From assembly GCA_025201375.1 (NCBI GenBank), contig JAIWZP010000048.1, positions 1 through 64,000 on the forward strand: a stretch of 64,000 nt of DNA, written 5' to 3'. The translations under genes and the position numbers were made by a program. Of the stretch, positions 42,963-55,887 are shown in pieces; positions within the stretch are counted from its first letter, which is position 1; the number at the start of each line of letters is the position of its first letter. The notes below the pieces were generated by a model, which had not been told where the DNA came from, searched no databases, and saw only the letters and a program-made list of their open reading frames with translations. This stretch comes from Gongronella butleri. Taxonomy: Eukaryota; Mucoromycota; Mucoromycetes; Mucorales; Cunninghamellaceae.

Positions 42963-45256
42963 ATCCAACTTTTCACAAAGACGTCGACCCCCCTCTATAC
43001 ATCCCGCCTTTTATTTCCCCTTATTTCGTCTCATTGCTGAAATAAAGAAACGAAGGATCCTATTTCATGTTAAAACATCCATATTTTGCTCGGGATGACA
43101 ATGCGTTAAATCACACAAATCCCTTTTATTAGGTCAATGCACGCGATGAATATGCTCGTGATCCATGGCGAAAGAGGCTCATACGTGATTCATTCACACC
43201 GCCACGTCAATGAAGCACCACGCTTGTGTGCTGTCGGTTGCATTTTCGTCGAAAAACAGCCAAAACACGACAGCAAAAGCTTAAATCGGGATTTTCTCGG
43301 TATCCACTTAATGGTTCGCCATTTTATAGCACGGCTCGCCACTGCCAAGATGTCCAAGTCACTATTATAAGTTTCGAGCGCATCAGCTTGTATACAAAAT
43401 CTGGGCAATGTATTAAAAACAGAAGGAAAAAACAAGGCTTCAATCGCGATGATACTCGCCAACGACTCGCGTGGCCGCCATTTTTACAGCGAAGTCTGTA
43501 GCTGATGATAGAGGCTCGAACTCTTTGCAGAAAGTTTGACGCGCATCATCTCCGGGAAAAGTGGCGCAATGCATCAAAAAATAAAAAATGGAGCCAATTC
43601 GTGATTGCTGGCGTTACAGCGATTCTTTTTATGTAAAGTTCGGACCAGTAGTCCGCAGTGAGCATTGAATATTTTTTGCAAAATTTGGAATTCTTCGGGC
43701 CATACAATCTAACAGGATATAGGAAGCTGTCTATTTTACCAGTAAATCAATTATAGATGGATGAATCAATCGCTGTAGCCGCTCAAAATGCGTCGCAAAA
43801 GAACGTGGCGTGCTAGAAACCTTGATGGAACTCAACTTGCGGCTGTAGAAGATCATCAGAGTGCGCCACCAGCAAATAAAAATTTGACCACGGACGAGCT
43901 CCCAGACGAAAATGGAAAACCCAAGTCTTCAGAATGCCGTGAAACTTGCACACAAGAATGCACGGCACAGAGAAACGGGGAACACGACAAAAACGGGTCT
44001 TGATCCATCAAGTCATTGGTGAGCAATGTGCGATTTTCGTTTAAAATTCAACGACGATTCGCAGGGAAGAACGCATCCATAGAGCCGCGCTGACGCGTCC
44101 ACTAGCAAGAGACGGTCCAGATGCATGAATTTGATTAAAAACTGGCGCGTGCAAATCGACGATTGACGCGCTTTATCACGCGTCGAAAAATGCCTATGAT
44201 ATTATAACCGCGTCAAAAACGCCAAAAATTTGCTTTTTTCATTGATCACCCATGTCCACGTACGCAGCCAGTTATCCTCTTTCTGTTGGTGTGTTCTTCG
44301 CGAGGATATATGCATTTTTCGCTGAGATGACCTTGGGACGAAATTAGGACGTGAAAATCATTTTGCGCTTCCACCAGCCAATGGACCTCCGATTTTTATT
44401 CGATTTCCATCGGTGAATGGTAGCCATTTACCATATAGTTGAATAGCGGGGCGATTGAAGGTCCTTGGTTTTGCATTTTTCAAATCCTCGACCGTACCCC
44501 CAGGAAAAATCGCCTTTTTTGAAAATGGTGCTTATACGCCATCCAGCGGTTTAATCTTACTAAAAACCAGCTCATTTGAACGAGCAAGCTGGGAGCATTC
44601 GATCTAAAGCACTTTTTATCCTTTTAGGTTGCTAACTCATCGAAAAACAACCAAAATAAATCAAAATGGCAAAATATGCGACTAGATCAATGGGTTTCTA
44701 ATCGATCTTTTGCTTTTTTTGCGATCATCGGTACCTGCAGATGCGCACGCGCAATATCCATCCATATTGAGGTGCTAAAAAAAGTCACTTTTACAATGAT
44801 TGTCGCTTCAGAACCGCCTATTTTGAGCGTTTCTAATTTTTCTGCAGCCTGAAGCACGCCTCCGCCGCCCACTCTATAGCATGAAATACGGTGCTCGCCT
44901 GGGGCGTGTCGCTCTCAAAATTTTCGTGATGGCATGAGTGCTGGGTTGTGAATGGAACTCATGAAAATGGCGCTCACGCGCGCGCTTTACGTCATTGTGC
45001 CGGCATTGCCTCATGATTTTGGCCTTAATTGTCACTAACGCATCTTGTCAGAGCTTTTTAGAGCATGACGGTTGGCCAGTTAAAGAAGGTGACACGGACA
45101 TCATCCAAGCAAAAAAGCAAAAAGAATTGACAGGCGTCAAAAATTGGGCCAGCTGCGGAGTTTTGGCCAATCAAAAGCGCGAATGGATTGCGTGATGCGG
45201 GCCGCTACCTTTTCTTTTTCACTTTTTTTTTTTTGTCTGTTGACTCCATTCAAGTC
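42963..45256. other. Long repeat-bearing gap
   Basis: Includes dispersed repeat family C at about 43770-44320, which matches 51880-52390. The rest holds scattered short ORFs such as 43788-44003 (inside the repeat) and no recognisable gene. Confidence 0.5.
43770..44320. repeat. Dispersed repeat family C, copy 1
   Basis: Aligns in the same orientation with 51880-52390. Shared pieces include CCAGCAAAT, TCCTCAGAATG/TCTTCAGAATG, TTGATCCAT, ATTTTCGTTTAA, GACGCGTCCACTAGCAAGAG, GGCGCGTG, and CACGTACGC. Diverged, with indels, and no shared ORF. Confidence 0.7.
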
Positions 45257-46217
45257 ATGGCCAGCAAACCACGTGTGTCCATTGAAGTAAATGCAAGAAA
45301 TAGGGTGCAATGGGCTTATTCACACCTGTTTGATGGTATTTTTAGTATTGTCCTCGGTGTCGGTGGATGCTTCGCGCTGGTAAGAATAGAAAAAGGAGAA
45401 TTGGGAAAAGGTGCATAAGGAGAGGACCGAGAGAGGGGAGGCAAAAGGGGCGCGCGCGAGGGGGAGGGGCTCGAGGAGAGTGAGACAAGGAGGCATGGAA
45501 GCGCGAGGACAAAAAGTAAAAGAGGAGACGTGTCCTCCCCCCCCCGGATGAGGGAAAAAGGCGGGCAGCTCGTATGCGCGTCATTTTTCTTTGCAATGGG
45601 TTGTTGAATTTGGTGGGAAAAAAAAAAAAAAAAGTCGGATGCACGAGGCCAAATTGCTTTGACTGGACGACAATTGCGCAAAAATGATGCACGACGTGGG
45701 TCGTGTGATTGTGTGTCTCATGCATGAACAACCACTCATCGTGATTCTTTCCTTTTGCAGCATGGTTGGCACAAGAATTGCTGACGACGTTTGAAAACGA
45801 TGTTGGCGAGGTCGCCTTGATCCCTGGCGACACGGGCGTGTTTTTGATCAAGGTGGATGATGGTAAGGCTAGAAAGATGCATCAAAAAGGGAGGAAAGTG
45901 GGGTGTGAGGGGAGGGGAGGGGCAATTTGATCCGGACATCTCACTTTTTATTTTTTTGTTTAAAAAAAAGCAACGGTGTGGGACCGCAAGGTGGATGGAG
46001 GCTTCCCAGAAGCCAAGGTGCTGGTAAGGAGCCATCACGTGTTATTTTTTTTTTTTTTGATGAACAAGGTCTATTTTGATCTTGCATGCTTAAATTTTTT
46101 TTATTCTTGGTGCCCCAGAAACAACGTGTGAGAGACATCATTGCGCCTGCCAAATCGCTTGGACACTCGGATGTCAAGCCTCAAGATGAGACATGCAAGA
46201 CGTGTCCTCCATCGTAG
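45257..46217 (+). CDS. Rdx (SelW/SelT/SelH) family thioredoxin-like protein, Cys form
   Basis: Exons 45257-45286, 45346-45379, 45761-45862, 45971-46023 and 46119-46217; 105 aa. Joined exons give PRVSIE|YCPRCRWMLRA|AWLAQELLTTFENDVGEV, then GDTGVFLIKVDD and VWDRKVDGGFPEAKVLKQRVRD. The CPRC motif is the redox CxxC; selenoprotein W has Cys-x-x-Sec there, and this fungus uses Cys. Five very short exons make it invisible to a plain ORF scan; the second exon is 34 nt. The third-exon acceptor follows a 381-nt intron, long for this genome. Role: thiol redox, exact partner unknown. Confidence 0.9.
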
Positions 46218-46503
46218 AAAGCCAAAAAAATAAAATAAATAAAATAAAAAAATGCTTGGTGGGAAGCTTGGAACACGACTAGATAGATACATCTCTCACT
46301 TGACATCCCCTAAAATTTAAACCCCGTATTTTCTTTCGCACACTCCCGCATGTCATCGCTTTATATTTCTACCATCTCTCCTCATTTTCCTTTTTTTTTT
46401 TTCTTTTCTTTTCTCTCTCTTTCTCTCTCTCTTTTTTTAAAGTTAATACTTTTTTTCTCTCTTTTCTTCTTCTTCTTTCTTCTTTCTTTTACACGTTTGT
46501 AAC

Positions 46504-47946
46504 ATGTCTGACCAACAAGCTGCTGCTGTGAACGCGACGGCCACGGAGCCCCAGCCCATTACAGAGCCCGTTGATGCGGCGCCTGCAGCTGATGCGGCAC
46601 CCGCGGCTGCTGCCGAGGAAACGACGCCTGCGCCTGCGACATCCAGCCCACCAAAGCATGGCAATGTGCTTTCCAATCTTCTCAAAAAGTTTGACAAGAA
46701 GGAGGCCGCCGAGCCTGCGGCGCCTGCGGCCACTTCCGAGGAACCCGCGGTGGCGACCGATGCCACGGATGCCGCGCCTGCCGCTACCGAGGAACCACAA
46801 CCCTCGGCGCTCGATAAGGCCGAGAAGCGCCTGTCGCGCACGCTGCTCAACCTTTACCACAAGGTAAAAAAAGTGAAACCAGGAGAAAATGTGGCGAATT
46901 GGAGAAGACGACACGGCACCAATGGCTAAATCACGCGTCTCTTAATCCTTGTTATCTTTTTTTTTTTTTGATAGACTGTTGGCAAATCAGATGATGCGAA
47001 AAAGGACGAGACCGCTGCAGGCACCAAGGAACCTGGTAAGAAAAAAAAAATAAAAGAGGAAAAGAGGCCGCTTTTTGTTTGCATTTTGTGCGACGGCAAG
47101 GGCGGCAGGAAGGGCAACAATGTGGCGTGTCAACAAATCATTTCTCATTTCTTGCATCATTTTTTAGAAGCCGAGGGTGCCGCGACGACGGCGACGACCG
47201 AGCCCGTGGCCACGGAAGAGGCTGCTGTCACGCAAGAAGAGCCTGCCGCGGCTGCGACGGAGGAGGAGCAGCACGCCAAGGAAAGCAAGGAGCCCTTTTT
47301 TGATCAATTGCGCAAGATCAAGCTATTTGGCAAAAAGGCCCCGGCGGAAGGTGAAACAACGACGCACCACGATGATCAGGTGACACCTGAATCCGATGTG
47401 GCCGCTGCTGCCGAAGACCAAGAAGCGCCAGCGACAGCTGAACAGCCCCATGAAGGTAAACAAAAGAAAAAAAAATGCCATCTGCGGGGACCAGGTCAAG
47501 GGGATGAGGAGCAATAGAGGGGTTTTGAGTCATTACAATTGGAGGAAGTGAAATGAGATGCTGATAAACGATTACCGAGGCAACACAAAAAAAGGGGAAT
47601 AAGATCAAGAGTTGGCTTTAAGGAGCAATCCAAAGGAAAAAAAAAAAAATGGGGGAACTCATCGTTTTTTTTATTATTTTTTGGAAACCTTGTAGAGAAA
47701 AAGATCGCGCAATTGTCGCGCCGTCTGAGCCGCATGGCGCAGAATCTTGCGAGCAAGGCTGGCACGGGCAAGAAGAAGACGACCGAGCACACTGAGCCCG
47801 AGGCCGAGGCGTCGAATGGCACGGAACAAGAATTGCCTGCTGTGGCCACTGATGCGCATGTCGAGGACGCGGCTGTTGCCGACGCGCAAGAAGAGGCCCA
47901 GGTGCTTGCTACCCAGCATGCTCCTCCCGTTCAAGCTTCCGCATAA
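46504..47946 (+). CDS. Ala/Glu-rich disordered protein
   Basis: Exons 46504-46863, 46975-47035, 47168-47455 and 47696-47946; 319 aa. Long Ala/Glu/Thr-rich linkers separate three short amphipathic, basic blocks: NVLSNLLKKFDKKE with RLSRTLLNLYHK; FFDQLRKIKLFGKK; and KKIAQLSRRLSRMAQNLASK. The blocks resemble each other, so the protein may be a chain of repeated helical motifs. Preceded by a 100-base CT-rich leader, suggesting strong expression. No family recognised. Confidence 0.7.
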
Positions 47947-49837
47947 GCTTTTCCCCTTTTTTTTCACTCCCAATTCTATGGCACCTTGTTCCTTTTTTTT
48001 TTGCCTAATCCCTTTTTCAACTATCCCCTATCCATTTTTTTTTTTTTTGTCTACGACTTCATGCAATGCTTTACGTCATTAGTCTATTTTTTTTCTTCCT
48101 TTCCTAACCTTGTTTCGATGTTTAATGCCAGTACTTTTAACCCTTTCTCCATCTCGAACTATTGATTAAAGCCTTTTTTACGTCTTTTTCAAATGTGCAG
48201 GATGAATTTCACACCCACCAATTCCTCTGTGCATGACTGCAGGCAGGGGAGAGGAGTTGAGATGCGCATCGGCAACTCGACCGCAGACAAGTGTCACAAA
48301 AAAAATTAAGGAGACAATATAAAAGGGGACATTAGATGCGATTTGGCAAAAGTGGATGTGCTTTGATCTATCCCCATTGCACGGCACAATGACGGCCTGG
48401 GCTCCCAATTGTACGCGACAATAAAAAGTTTAGGCCAGGGCTTGCATCGAGTGATGTACATGGATTTGACGCGTGATCTCGTGAATCCGCCGTGGATCCC
48501 ACGCCGACCACGTGAATTGGAATTGCTACTTGCCATGCAATTGGGTCCTTGCGGCAGCTTTGTTCATGCATGGTGAATCGGTCACACGCCCGCAATGGTA
48601 CAAAAAAAGAAAAGAAGGGCTTCCAGGTTTGCCATTGAGCGTCATTGACGCGATACGATCATGGTATCGATAGAAGAGAGCCATACTATAAACATATTAA
48701 ATCACAATATCATAAAAAAAAGACTGGTCTGGTGACAAAGAAAATGACGGATGCTCGGATGAAAATGCCCTCATGGCATCCATTTGTGGGCGAATTGGCC
48801 CTGTTTCTTCTTGTTTCACCTCATCTCTTCAAGTGACCAAAAAGCAAGCCAGGGAACGCCCTTCCCATTGAGGCATCTCAGGTAAAAAGCACGGCTCCAG
48901 ATGCGGAATGAGCATTTTTTCAAATTTAGTCTGGATTTCAAGCTGTTTTAACGCGCTCACGCGCAATGGCCGCGACAAGGCGCGTGGCACGGCCAGTGCC
49001 TTGACAACCGCACCGCACCCGCACTGCTGTGCATGGAAAAAGCCGAAATTGGCAGGTGATGCCAGACGGCGGAGAGACAGAAGAGATCAGCCCCGCTTTT
49101 GACAAAAAAAAAAAAAAGGGGGGCCTGTCGGGCCAAATCTGGGTGACACATCCCCGATGGCGCCTTGTTGCTATGCGTTCTACATGGCACGCGACGCAAA
49201 GACGGCTATTGTCAATGCATCCCAGCCATGAAGAGTATCAAATTCACCCTTTTCACGACCAATTGTACAAAAACAAGAAAAAACAAACGAGTTAGGGGGC
49301 TCAATTGACATCAGAAGGCCACGTGCACGACGCGGCAAGCGCGCTGGCGGGAGGGCGGCAATCAACGCCTTTTTGACACTATCAACGTGCATTTTCAACG
49401 ATAAACCCAGAAAAAAGCTGTAAAAATCCACAATGGATAGTCGTTGATGATCATCAACGTGACTGGCACTGGATCATGATTGCCCTTGCCATGAAAAACA
49501 AAAAAAAATTAAAAAAGGTGGACCCCCTCCCAAAAAAAAAGCCCCGACAAAGAAATTTTTTTCAGCGGGGCAGGGTCATGAGCTTGAGCGCGTGTGATTG
49601 GCCAGTCTGGCTGCATTTTCCTAGGAAACCAAAAGGGCAAACCTTTTTGCTGCTCCATTTACAACCTTTCTTTTTCTTGTTTTTATTGCTTCCACCTCGT
49701 CTATTTGCTTGCTTTATTGCCATCTCGCTCATTAGTCACTGTTTGTTCTTGCTCTTTCTAATCCACTTGCTCCTCCTGCACCTCGTTTACGCTTTTCCCC
49801 CTTTCCCTTTGTTGCTCTCGTTGCTCTTGTCCCAACA
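47947..49837. other. Gap between Ala-rich and sirtuin genes
   Basis: T-rich 3' region to about 48190, then low-support ORFs on both strands. A purine-free CT-rich stretch at 49660-49830 is the leader of the sirtuin gene. Confidence 0.45.
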
Positions 49838-51123
49838 ATGCGCGTGCGCTTCTCGCTCAACGACCCTCAAGAGCTTATTGATCCGTATCTAGCCGACGTC
49901 GCCGCCTCGATCGCCCGTAGCAAGCGTGTGATGGTCATTACAGGTGCTGGCATCTCTTGCAACAGCGGCATTCCCGTAAGTCGGCGCCAAACAGGCAAAA
50001 ACAACGGTGGTTTTTGCGAATTGGAGGAGAAATTGGGGGGGGGCGTTGGGTAGCACCAAAGTAGGGTGGGAGAGGGGGGCAAAAAAAATGAAAGCAGGGA
50101 GCCTTTTGTAAAAATGAGGGGATTCTCCTTTGATTAGGCCATTTGGCCACTGACACCATTTTTTTTCCCATTTCTTTTTTTTTTTTTCCCTCTCTCTAGG
50201 ATTTCAGGTCGTCCGACGGCCTTTACAACCTTGTCAAGGCCAAGCACCCAGGGACGGTGCTGCGCGGCAAGGAATTGTTCGATGCGATGCTTTTCAAGGA
50301 CGAAAAGACGACGCGATGCTTTTATACGTTTATGGCGGAGCTCAAGACGCTGATTGAGCGCGCACAGCCGACGGCCACGCACGGGTTCATCAGGGACATG
50401 CAGGATCGCGGCCAATTGATGCGCTGTTATACGCAAAACATCGATTGTCTTGAAAATGGGTTTCCTGTGGTTCAATTGCACGGGACGATGGCGCAGGTGC
50501 GGTGCACTTTGTGCCCTGCGACGTACGACTTCTCCAGCACGCTCCAGGACGAATTCCGCTCGGGCGACGCGCCCCCCTGCCCGCAATGCACATCCAATGA
50601 CGAGGCGCGCCAGCGACTGGGCAAGCGATCCCTGGCAACGGGCACACTGCGGCCATCGATTGTGCTGTACAACGAGGCACACCCAAACGGCGAGCAGATT
50701 GGCGCCATGCAAGCCACCGACCTGCGCAAACGCCCGGATCTGCTGATTGTCATGGGCACGTCGCTCAAGATCCCCGCGCTGAAAAAGTACATCAAGCAGG
50801 TGGCCAAGTCCATCCATACCAACCACCCACGCACAGGCCGCGTCATCTTTGTCAACAAGACCAAATCCACAAAGGAATGGGACCCCGTCTTTGATTATGA
50901 AGTCCTCGGCGATGCCGACACCTGGGTCAACCTGACCTCCACCAAACTCGATGATACCAAGGCCATTGCCGCCGCAAAGTTGCGCCTCCGCGAAACCATC
51001 AAGCGCGAAGAAGAACAAGACGCACTCTCGCAACGCGACGACGCAGACAAGGAGAACCGCCCCGTCATTACCATCCGTAATTCCTTCCGCAAGCAAAAGC
51101 AGAAGAATCGAAAGCTGTTGTAA
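49838..51123 (+). CDS. Sirtuin, NAD-dependent deacetylase of the Hst type
   Basis: Exons 49838-49975 and 50200-51123; 353 aa. Sir2 motifs: VITGAGISCNSGIP|DFRSSDGLY across the splice, YTQNIDCLE, the general-base His in VVQLHGTMA, zinc cysteines CTLC and CPQC, and MGTSLKIPALK. The early DFRSSDGLYNLVK and the zinc-loop spacing point to the fungal HST3/HST4 group (histone H3 K56 deacetylases), which I regard as likely but not certain. The basic C-terminus (FRKQKQKNRKLL) may be a nuclear localisation signal. Confidence 0.9.
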
Positions 51124-53249
51124 AAAACGAGAAATCTACCAAATAAAATACGGATGAAGTGAATCACGCCCCCCAGTCTTCCAATGAGCAATCCATAAAC
51201 ATGGTGCCTCTGACGACGTTTTTGCGTGCGGATCAACGTAAAATGCGCGGATGGAAGCCCTCGAATCGCATCATGCGCACGAGCGAGATCAGTCACGATG
51301 CAATATGACAAGCACGGCAAACGGTCATGTAGAATCGTGAGGTTGAACCAGTTGTTGCAAGCGAATGAGGCTTTTGGTCCCCTTTTTTTTTATTAACACA
51401 ATGTCCATCTTATTTAGTCTTTTTTGTCTTCTTTTTCTAATGGCAAAGTTGCATGCTACTGAGATTTCTGTGCTGAAAGAAGGTTTCGTACAGATCGGCT
51501 CGTCCAATCTCGAGTAAAAGGGCGTAAAATTGATTTTTTGCAAGAAAATCCGCAAATGCTCGCCGCAAGCGCGTCCCTCTGGTGTGAAAATAGAGCTACT
51601 GGGAAGGTCAGCGTCCCATTGAAAAATACGATGCTATTGCTCCGTCTGTTGCAATATGCCTAGTCCATGTTGTAAAGGTTGCTTCTGTAAATTCGCTGTT
51701 TGCATGGGGCAATCCACTAGACTTTATGATGCTACAGTTGTAAAATTGGCTTTGATGACATTTTCCATGTCATTTTCTGTCACGTGTAACTAGTTGAGCG
51801 CATTGGCGCGCAGCTGTGGCGAGACATCGCGTCAAAAGGCGCATTTTGTCTACTTTGCACCATTCTCTGTTGTTGGCTGAAGGGTTGCTGCGAAACGCGA
51901 TCCACCGTGACAGGGCGACCAAGAAACCCCAAGTGGAGTGCTTGATAGAGTTGTTGCAACTCATTGAGACGTGCTACCAGCAAATCAAAATTTCGTCGTG
52001 TCGAGCCTCCAAAACCAAAATCGAAAAATGAGGTCCTCAGAATGACGCCAAACTTGTACACAAGATGTGCCGCACGGAGAAACGGCGAACAAGCCAAAAA
52101 AGCATCTTGATCCATTTGTTGAGTCACGAGCAATGGGTAATTTTCGTTTAATTTCAAAAGTCGAATTGCATGAGAAAAATGTGTTCTTAAAGCCGCACCG
52201 ACGCGTCCACTAGCAAGAGAGACACAGGTGCATGGAATTGATTAGGAACAGGCGCGTGTAACACGAGGTGTGACGCGGTTTCTCGCGCGTCCAAGTTGCC
52301 CCGCAAACTATCTGTTCGCACCAATTCTGCCTGGAACTCGCTTTTTGCATAGTTCATCAATAGTCACGTACGCTGCAGGCCGTGCTCTTACTGGTGATCT
52401 CTGTTTCGCGGCTCTGCGGCCAATTTTCGTCGACTTTTCCTTGAGGCGAAAAAAAGAGGCAACTTGCATTTTTCACGACAACCAGTCGATGCATCCCTTT
52501 TTTTTATTGCATTTCTATCAGTTATTGGAATGGCATGACGGTTTGACTGAATGGCGTGGCGATTTGAGGAGTTAAATTTCACGATTTTCCGCGGGCCCAC
52601 TGTTGTCCTTGCAAAATCCGTGATTTTGAAAATCGTTCATTGCGCGGCAGCCAGTCACGCCAGCGACCCAGGGTTGGGCTCATTCGAAGAAGAAACCACG
52701 AGTTAATTGATTCAAAAGTGAAAGCACCCTGTAGGATAAGATTTTCTCGGCGAGAGGCTCGAAAACATCAAAAAGACGCCATTTGTGATTTTCTCGGCAA
52801 ACCCCTTTTTGACCTCCGTTTTTATTGCACAACACGCGACGAACAGGAGCTCAAAACATATATGATTACTGCAAGGTTGATGCGCATTGGCTCAATCAAG
52901 ATGGAACCTCAAATACATGATGAACATTTCAATTTTCGCCGATTCGAAGATCATTGACATTATAGCAGTTCGATCCACTGGTCCGAATTGGACGAGCTGC
53001 TCCTCACGGCAATAAAACGTCATTGCACACGCCGGTAGGTGCGTGATGAGGGCGACGTGACGCGTTGGCACGCCGTTGTTCGAAGCGTTATCGGCCTGTG
53101 AGACGTAAAACTGCATTGTTGCGCCGCAACCTTTTGCACTGATATATGATATCTTGCGCACTAGGTAGAGAGCCAAAGCTGGGTTATGGCGACATCAATC
53201 GGGTGTCTCAAACAGCGAAAACATGGTAAATGCCACTCTTTTGGCTTTT
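51124..53249. other. Long repeat-bearing gap
   Basis: Holds dispersed repeat family C copy 2 (about 51880-52390) and degenerate short ORFs. No gene recognised; stops in all frames are frequent. Confidence 0.5.
51880..52390. repeat. Dispersed repeat family C, copy 2
   Basis: Diverged direct copy of 43770-44320, with the same ordered motifs, ending near a CACGTACGCTGCAG word that matches CACGTACGCAGCCAG in copy 1. Confidence 0.7.
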
Positions 53250-55676
53250 TTATTTCAAAAATGACCACGATCTGTACATGCGCAAGATGGTTTCTTTCTT
53301 TTGGATTTTGTTGAGCTGTCTGGCTTCCAAGTCGCGCACATCCTCCAAAAAGGACTCGCGGATGCCTTGGCGTCGAGGCAGGTAGCGTGCCTCATTACGC
53401 AGCAGCAGCAGCTCGCATAACAATTGTCCCTGCGATTCACAATTGAGCTCCACATCGTGTTGGTCCAGCGTCAGCAGGCGATCAATGCGTCTAAAGAACG
53501 AAAAAGAAATATGCATCAGTGACGCCTCGTATGAATTTTTCTTTTTTCTTTTGCTTTTCTACCTAAGCGCGTCTCTGAGCGTCGTGATGCGTGGAGCAGC
53601 ACGCTTGCCGGTGCGTGTCTCGTACCAGCTGCGCAAGTAGGAGACGGCGCCGTACGTCAGGAGCATGGACGGTGCCACGGCCAAAAAGGCAAAATTGAGC
53701 TCATTGGACTTTAGCAGCTTGTCCAATGCTTGCATTGCCAATTCCACATCCACCTTGGTCTTTTGCACTTGGATCAGCAATGTTTGGATCAAGTCGCCTT
53801 GGGGAGGAAAAAGGGTCAAAATAATCAAAAAATTAGAAAATTAGAAAAACCCAGTGAAAACGCGCCGATTTTCGCGCTTGTCAGGACCCATCTCCTTACC
53901 ACGAATAGCATTGCGCAGCGGATTTTTGATCTCGTGTTCATAGGCGCGCAAAACAACCGAGACATCGCCGTCGCGCACTTTGGTGACAAGTGCGGCCAAG
54001 TCGGCATCTGGCAATTTCTGATTGTTTTTAGCAAATTCGAGCACCATGCGTTCCAATGACTAGGAAAATAAGAGAGCCCATGTTAACTCGGTAATGTCGC
54101 GTCGTTTGGCCGCCATCTCTTTTGCGCGAAATTGGTGCGATTTCCTCATAAATTGGCAAATTCTTTCAGTTTGTTTGGCTTACGTCCATGTCTGTCTTTA
54201 GGCCCTCTTTGCTGGAAAGGCCGATGCGGCGGTCCTGGAAGCGGATGGTGTCGAGGACCTGGAGCGTCGGTTCCCAGACCCAGTGCACTAGGAATTGGCG
54301 GATGGTTTCGCCGGCATCGCGTGTCCATTGGATAATCTCGTCCTTGTGATGCATCACGTACGACAATGCGGCTCTGCCGCCGACAAAGCACACGAGACCA
54401 GGCAACCAGTACCGCTCCAGACGCGTCGGCGTGCCATATAGCTGCTGCCACTCGTCATCCGTATTACCAAGCTGTTGCTGCACAACGGCGTCCAATTGCT
54501 GCGCAAACGCCACTGGCGTCATGGTCGTCATGGTGTTCACACCACCCGTGATCGACTGCGCAATGGCATCTATAAAAAAAGGAGTAAGCGCGCGTTCATT
54601 TTTCTATTTTTTCTATTTTTCGCTTTTTTTTCGCTTTTTTCAATTTTTTTTTTTTTTACCTATGCCAATCTCGTTGATGCTTGTGCTTGTGAGGTGCGAG
54701 GCTTGCTCGGAGGAGATGGTGAGTGCCTGGAGGCAGCGATGGGAAGCCGCAATGGCCTGATCGATGGATTGCAGGGTGGCTGTGCCACTGTTGCAGCCCG
54801 TGGGGGCGACCTTGATGAGCAGGCCGAGCAGGCTGGCCTGGTGCTTGCGCAAGGAGCGCACGTGTGCGCGTTTTTGCTGGATTTCGTCGCGCAGGAGTGC
54901 CAAAGGGAGGGGCATATGGTACAAGTGGCGAAACACGTGGAAAAGAGCAGCCGATGGCTTTTTGAGGGCGACCGCGGAACGCGACGACGATGCGTGTGGT
55001 GATGACAACGCGCGCGGAGACGATGAGGGCGACGCGTGACCCAACAATGGGAACATGGCGCCCACATAATGGGCCATTGAGAGCGATTCTTGTTTTTGGA
55101 TGGCCTGTTTGGTGTGATGCGCCAGCGACACCAATCGCCGAGGCAGCGCTAATTGCAAGGAAGAAGAACAATCAAAAATAAAAAAAAAGAAAAAAAGAAA
55201 AAAAAAAAAAGACGCGTCAGAGAATTGCGTCCTTTTTCTAAAATTGAAGCACTTGAGTCGCCTTTCTTACACTGTAATCCATAGTAAATTTCAAGCCACG
55301 CGTTGCCATAGCTATTGTTCCAGTAGGATAATGCTTGGGACAAGGGCAACGAGCCTTGGAGCAAGATATCCATGCGTTGGGCATAGACGGCGAGGGTGCA
55401 TTTTGTGAGAAAGAGCCACCCAAGGTCGCTCGGGCCTTCCGCGGGGAGATCAGCATACCACGCGAGGTATTGGGCAATGTCCACGAGCCGGGGTGGACGC
55501 GTACTGTCCAGGGCCTGCAAACACGCAAGCAAAAATGGCGTCACTTGGCGCTTTTCCCACGCGTCTTTGGGCGTTGTGGGCGCGAGAGACGCAATGGACG
55601 TCTGACACAGCACGTCTTGCTGCAATGGCAGCAACGTGGCGTGCCACGCTTGGCTATGCTCGTCAGTGTAGGGCAT
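53250..55676 (-). CDS. NCA2: NCA2-like mitochondrial protein
   Basis: Exons 55271-55676, 54660-55148, 54184-54569, 53900-54059, 53563-53797 and 53250-53490; 638 aa in one frame. The C-terminal half has the NCA2 signature: [84 protein letters not shown] and [18 protein letters not shown]. Yeast Nca2 is a mitochondrial inner-membrane protein needed for proper expression of ATP synthase subunits 6 and 8. The N-terminal 290 residues are less conserved. Transcribed head-to-head with the phosphoacetylglucosamine mutase gene. Confidence 0.88.
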
Positions 55677-55887
55677 TTTTATCCGCGGAGAGAGAAGCAA
55701 ACGTCGAAAAGGTCAAAACGGAGCAGCAAAAAACGCAAAATAGGGGCGGGGATTAAAAAAGCGGGCCATGAAATTCTAAATTTAGGAACGCGAGCGAGAA
55801 ACACAAAAAAAAAAAAAACAAAAAAGCACGCCCTGACTCCATTTCTCGGCTGTTTCTACTTTGTTTCTCTCTTCACACGTCAGTGCC
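55677..55887. promoter_or_regulatory. Bidirectional promoter, NCA2 / phosphoacetylglucosamine mutase
   Basis: 211 bases between divergent ATGs, with an A-rich run at 55802-55825 and a CT-rich leader just before 55888. Confidence 0.5.

Noticed and set aside
50134..51096. 320-codon minus-strand ORF
   Set aside because: Antisense to the sirtuin gene, which has all Sir2 motifs on the plus strand.
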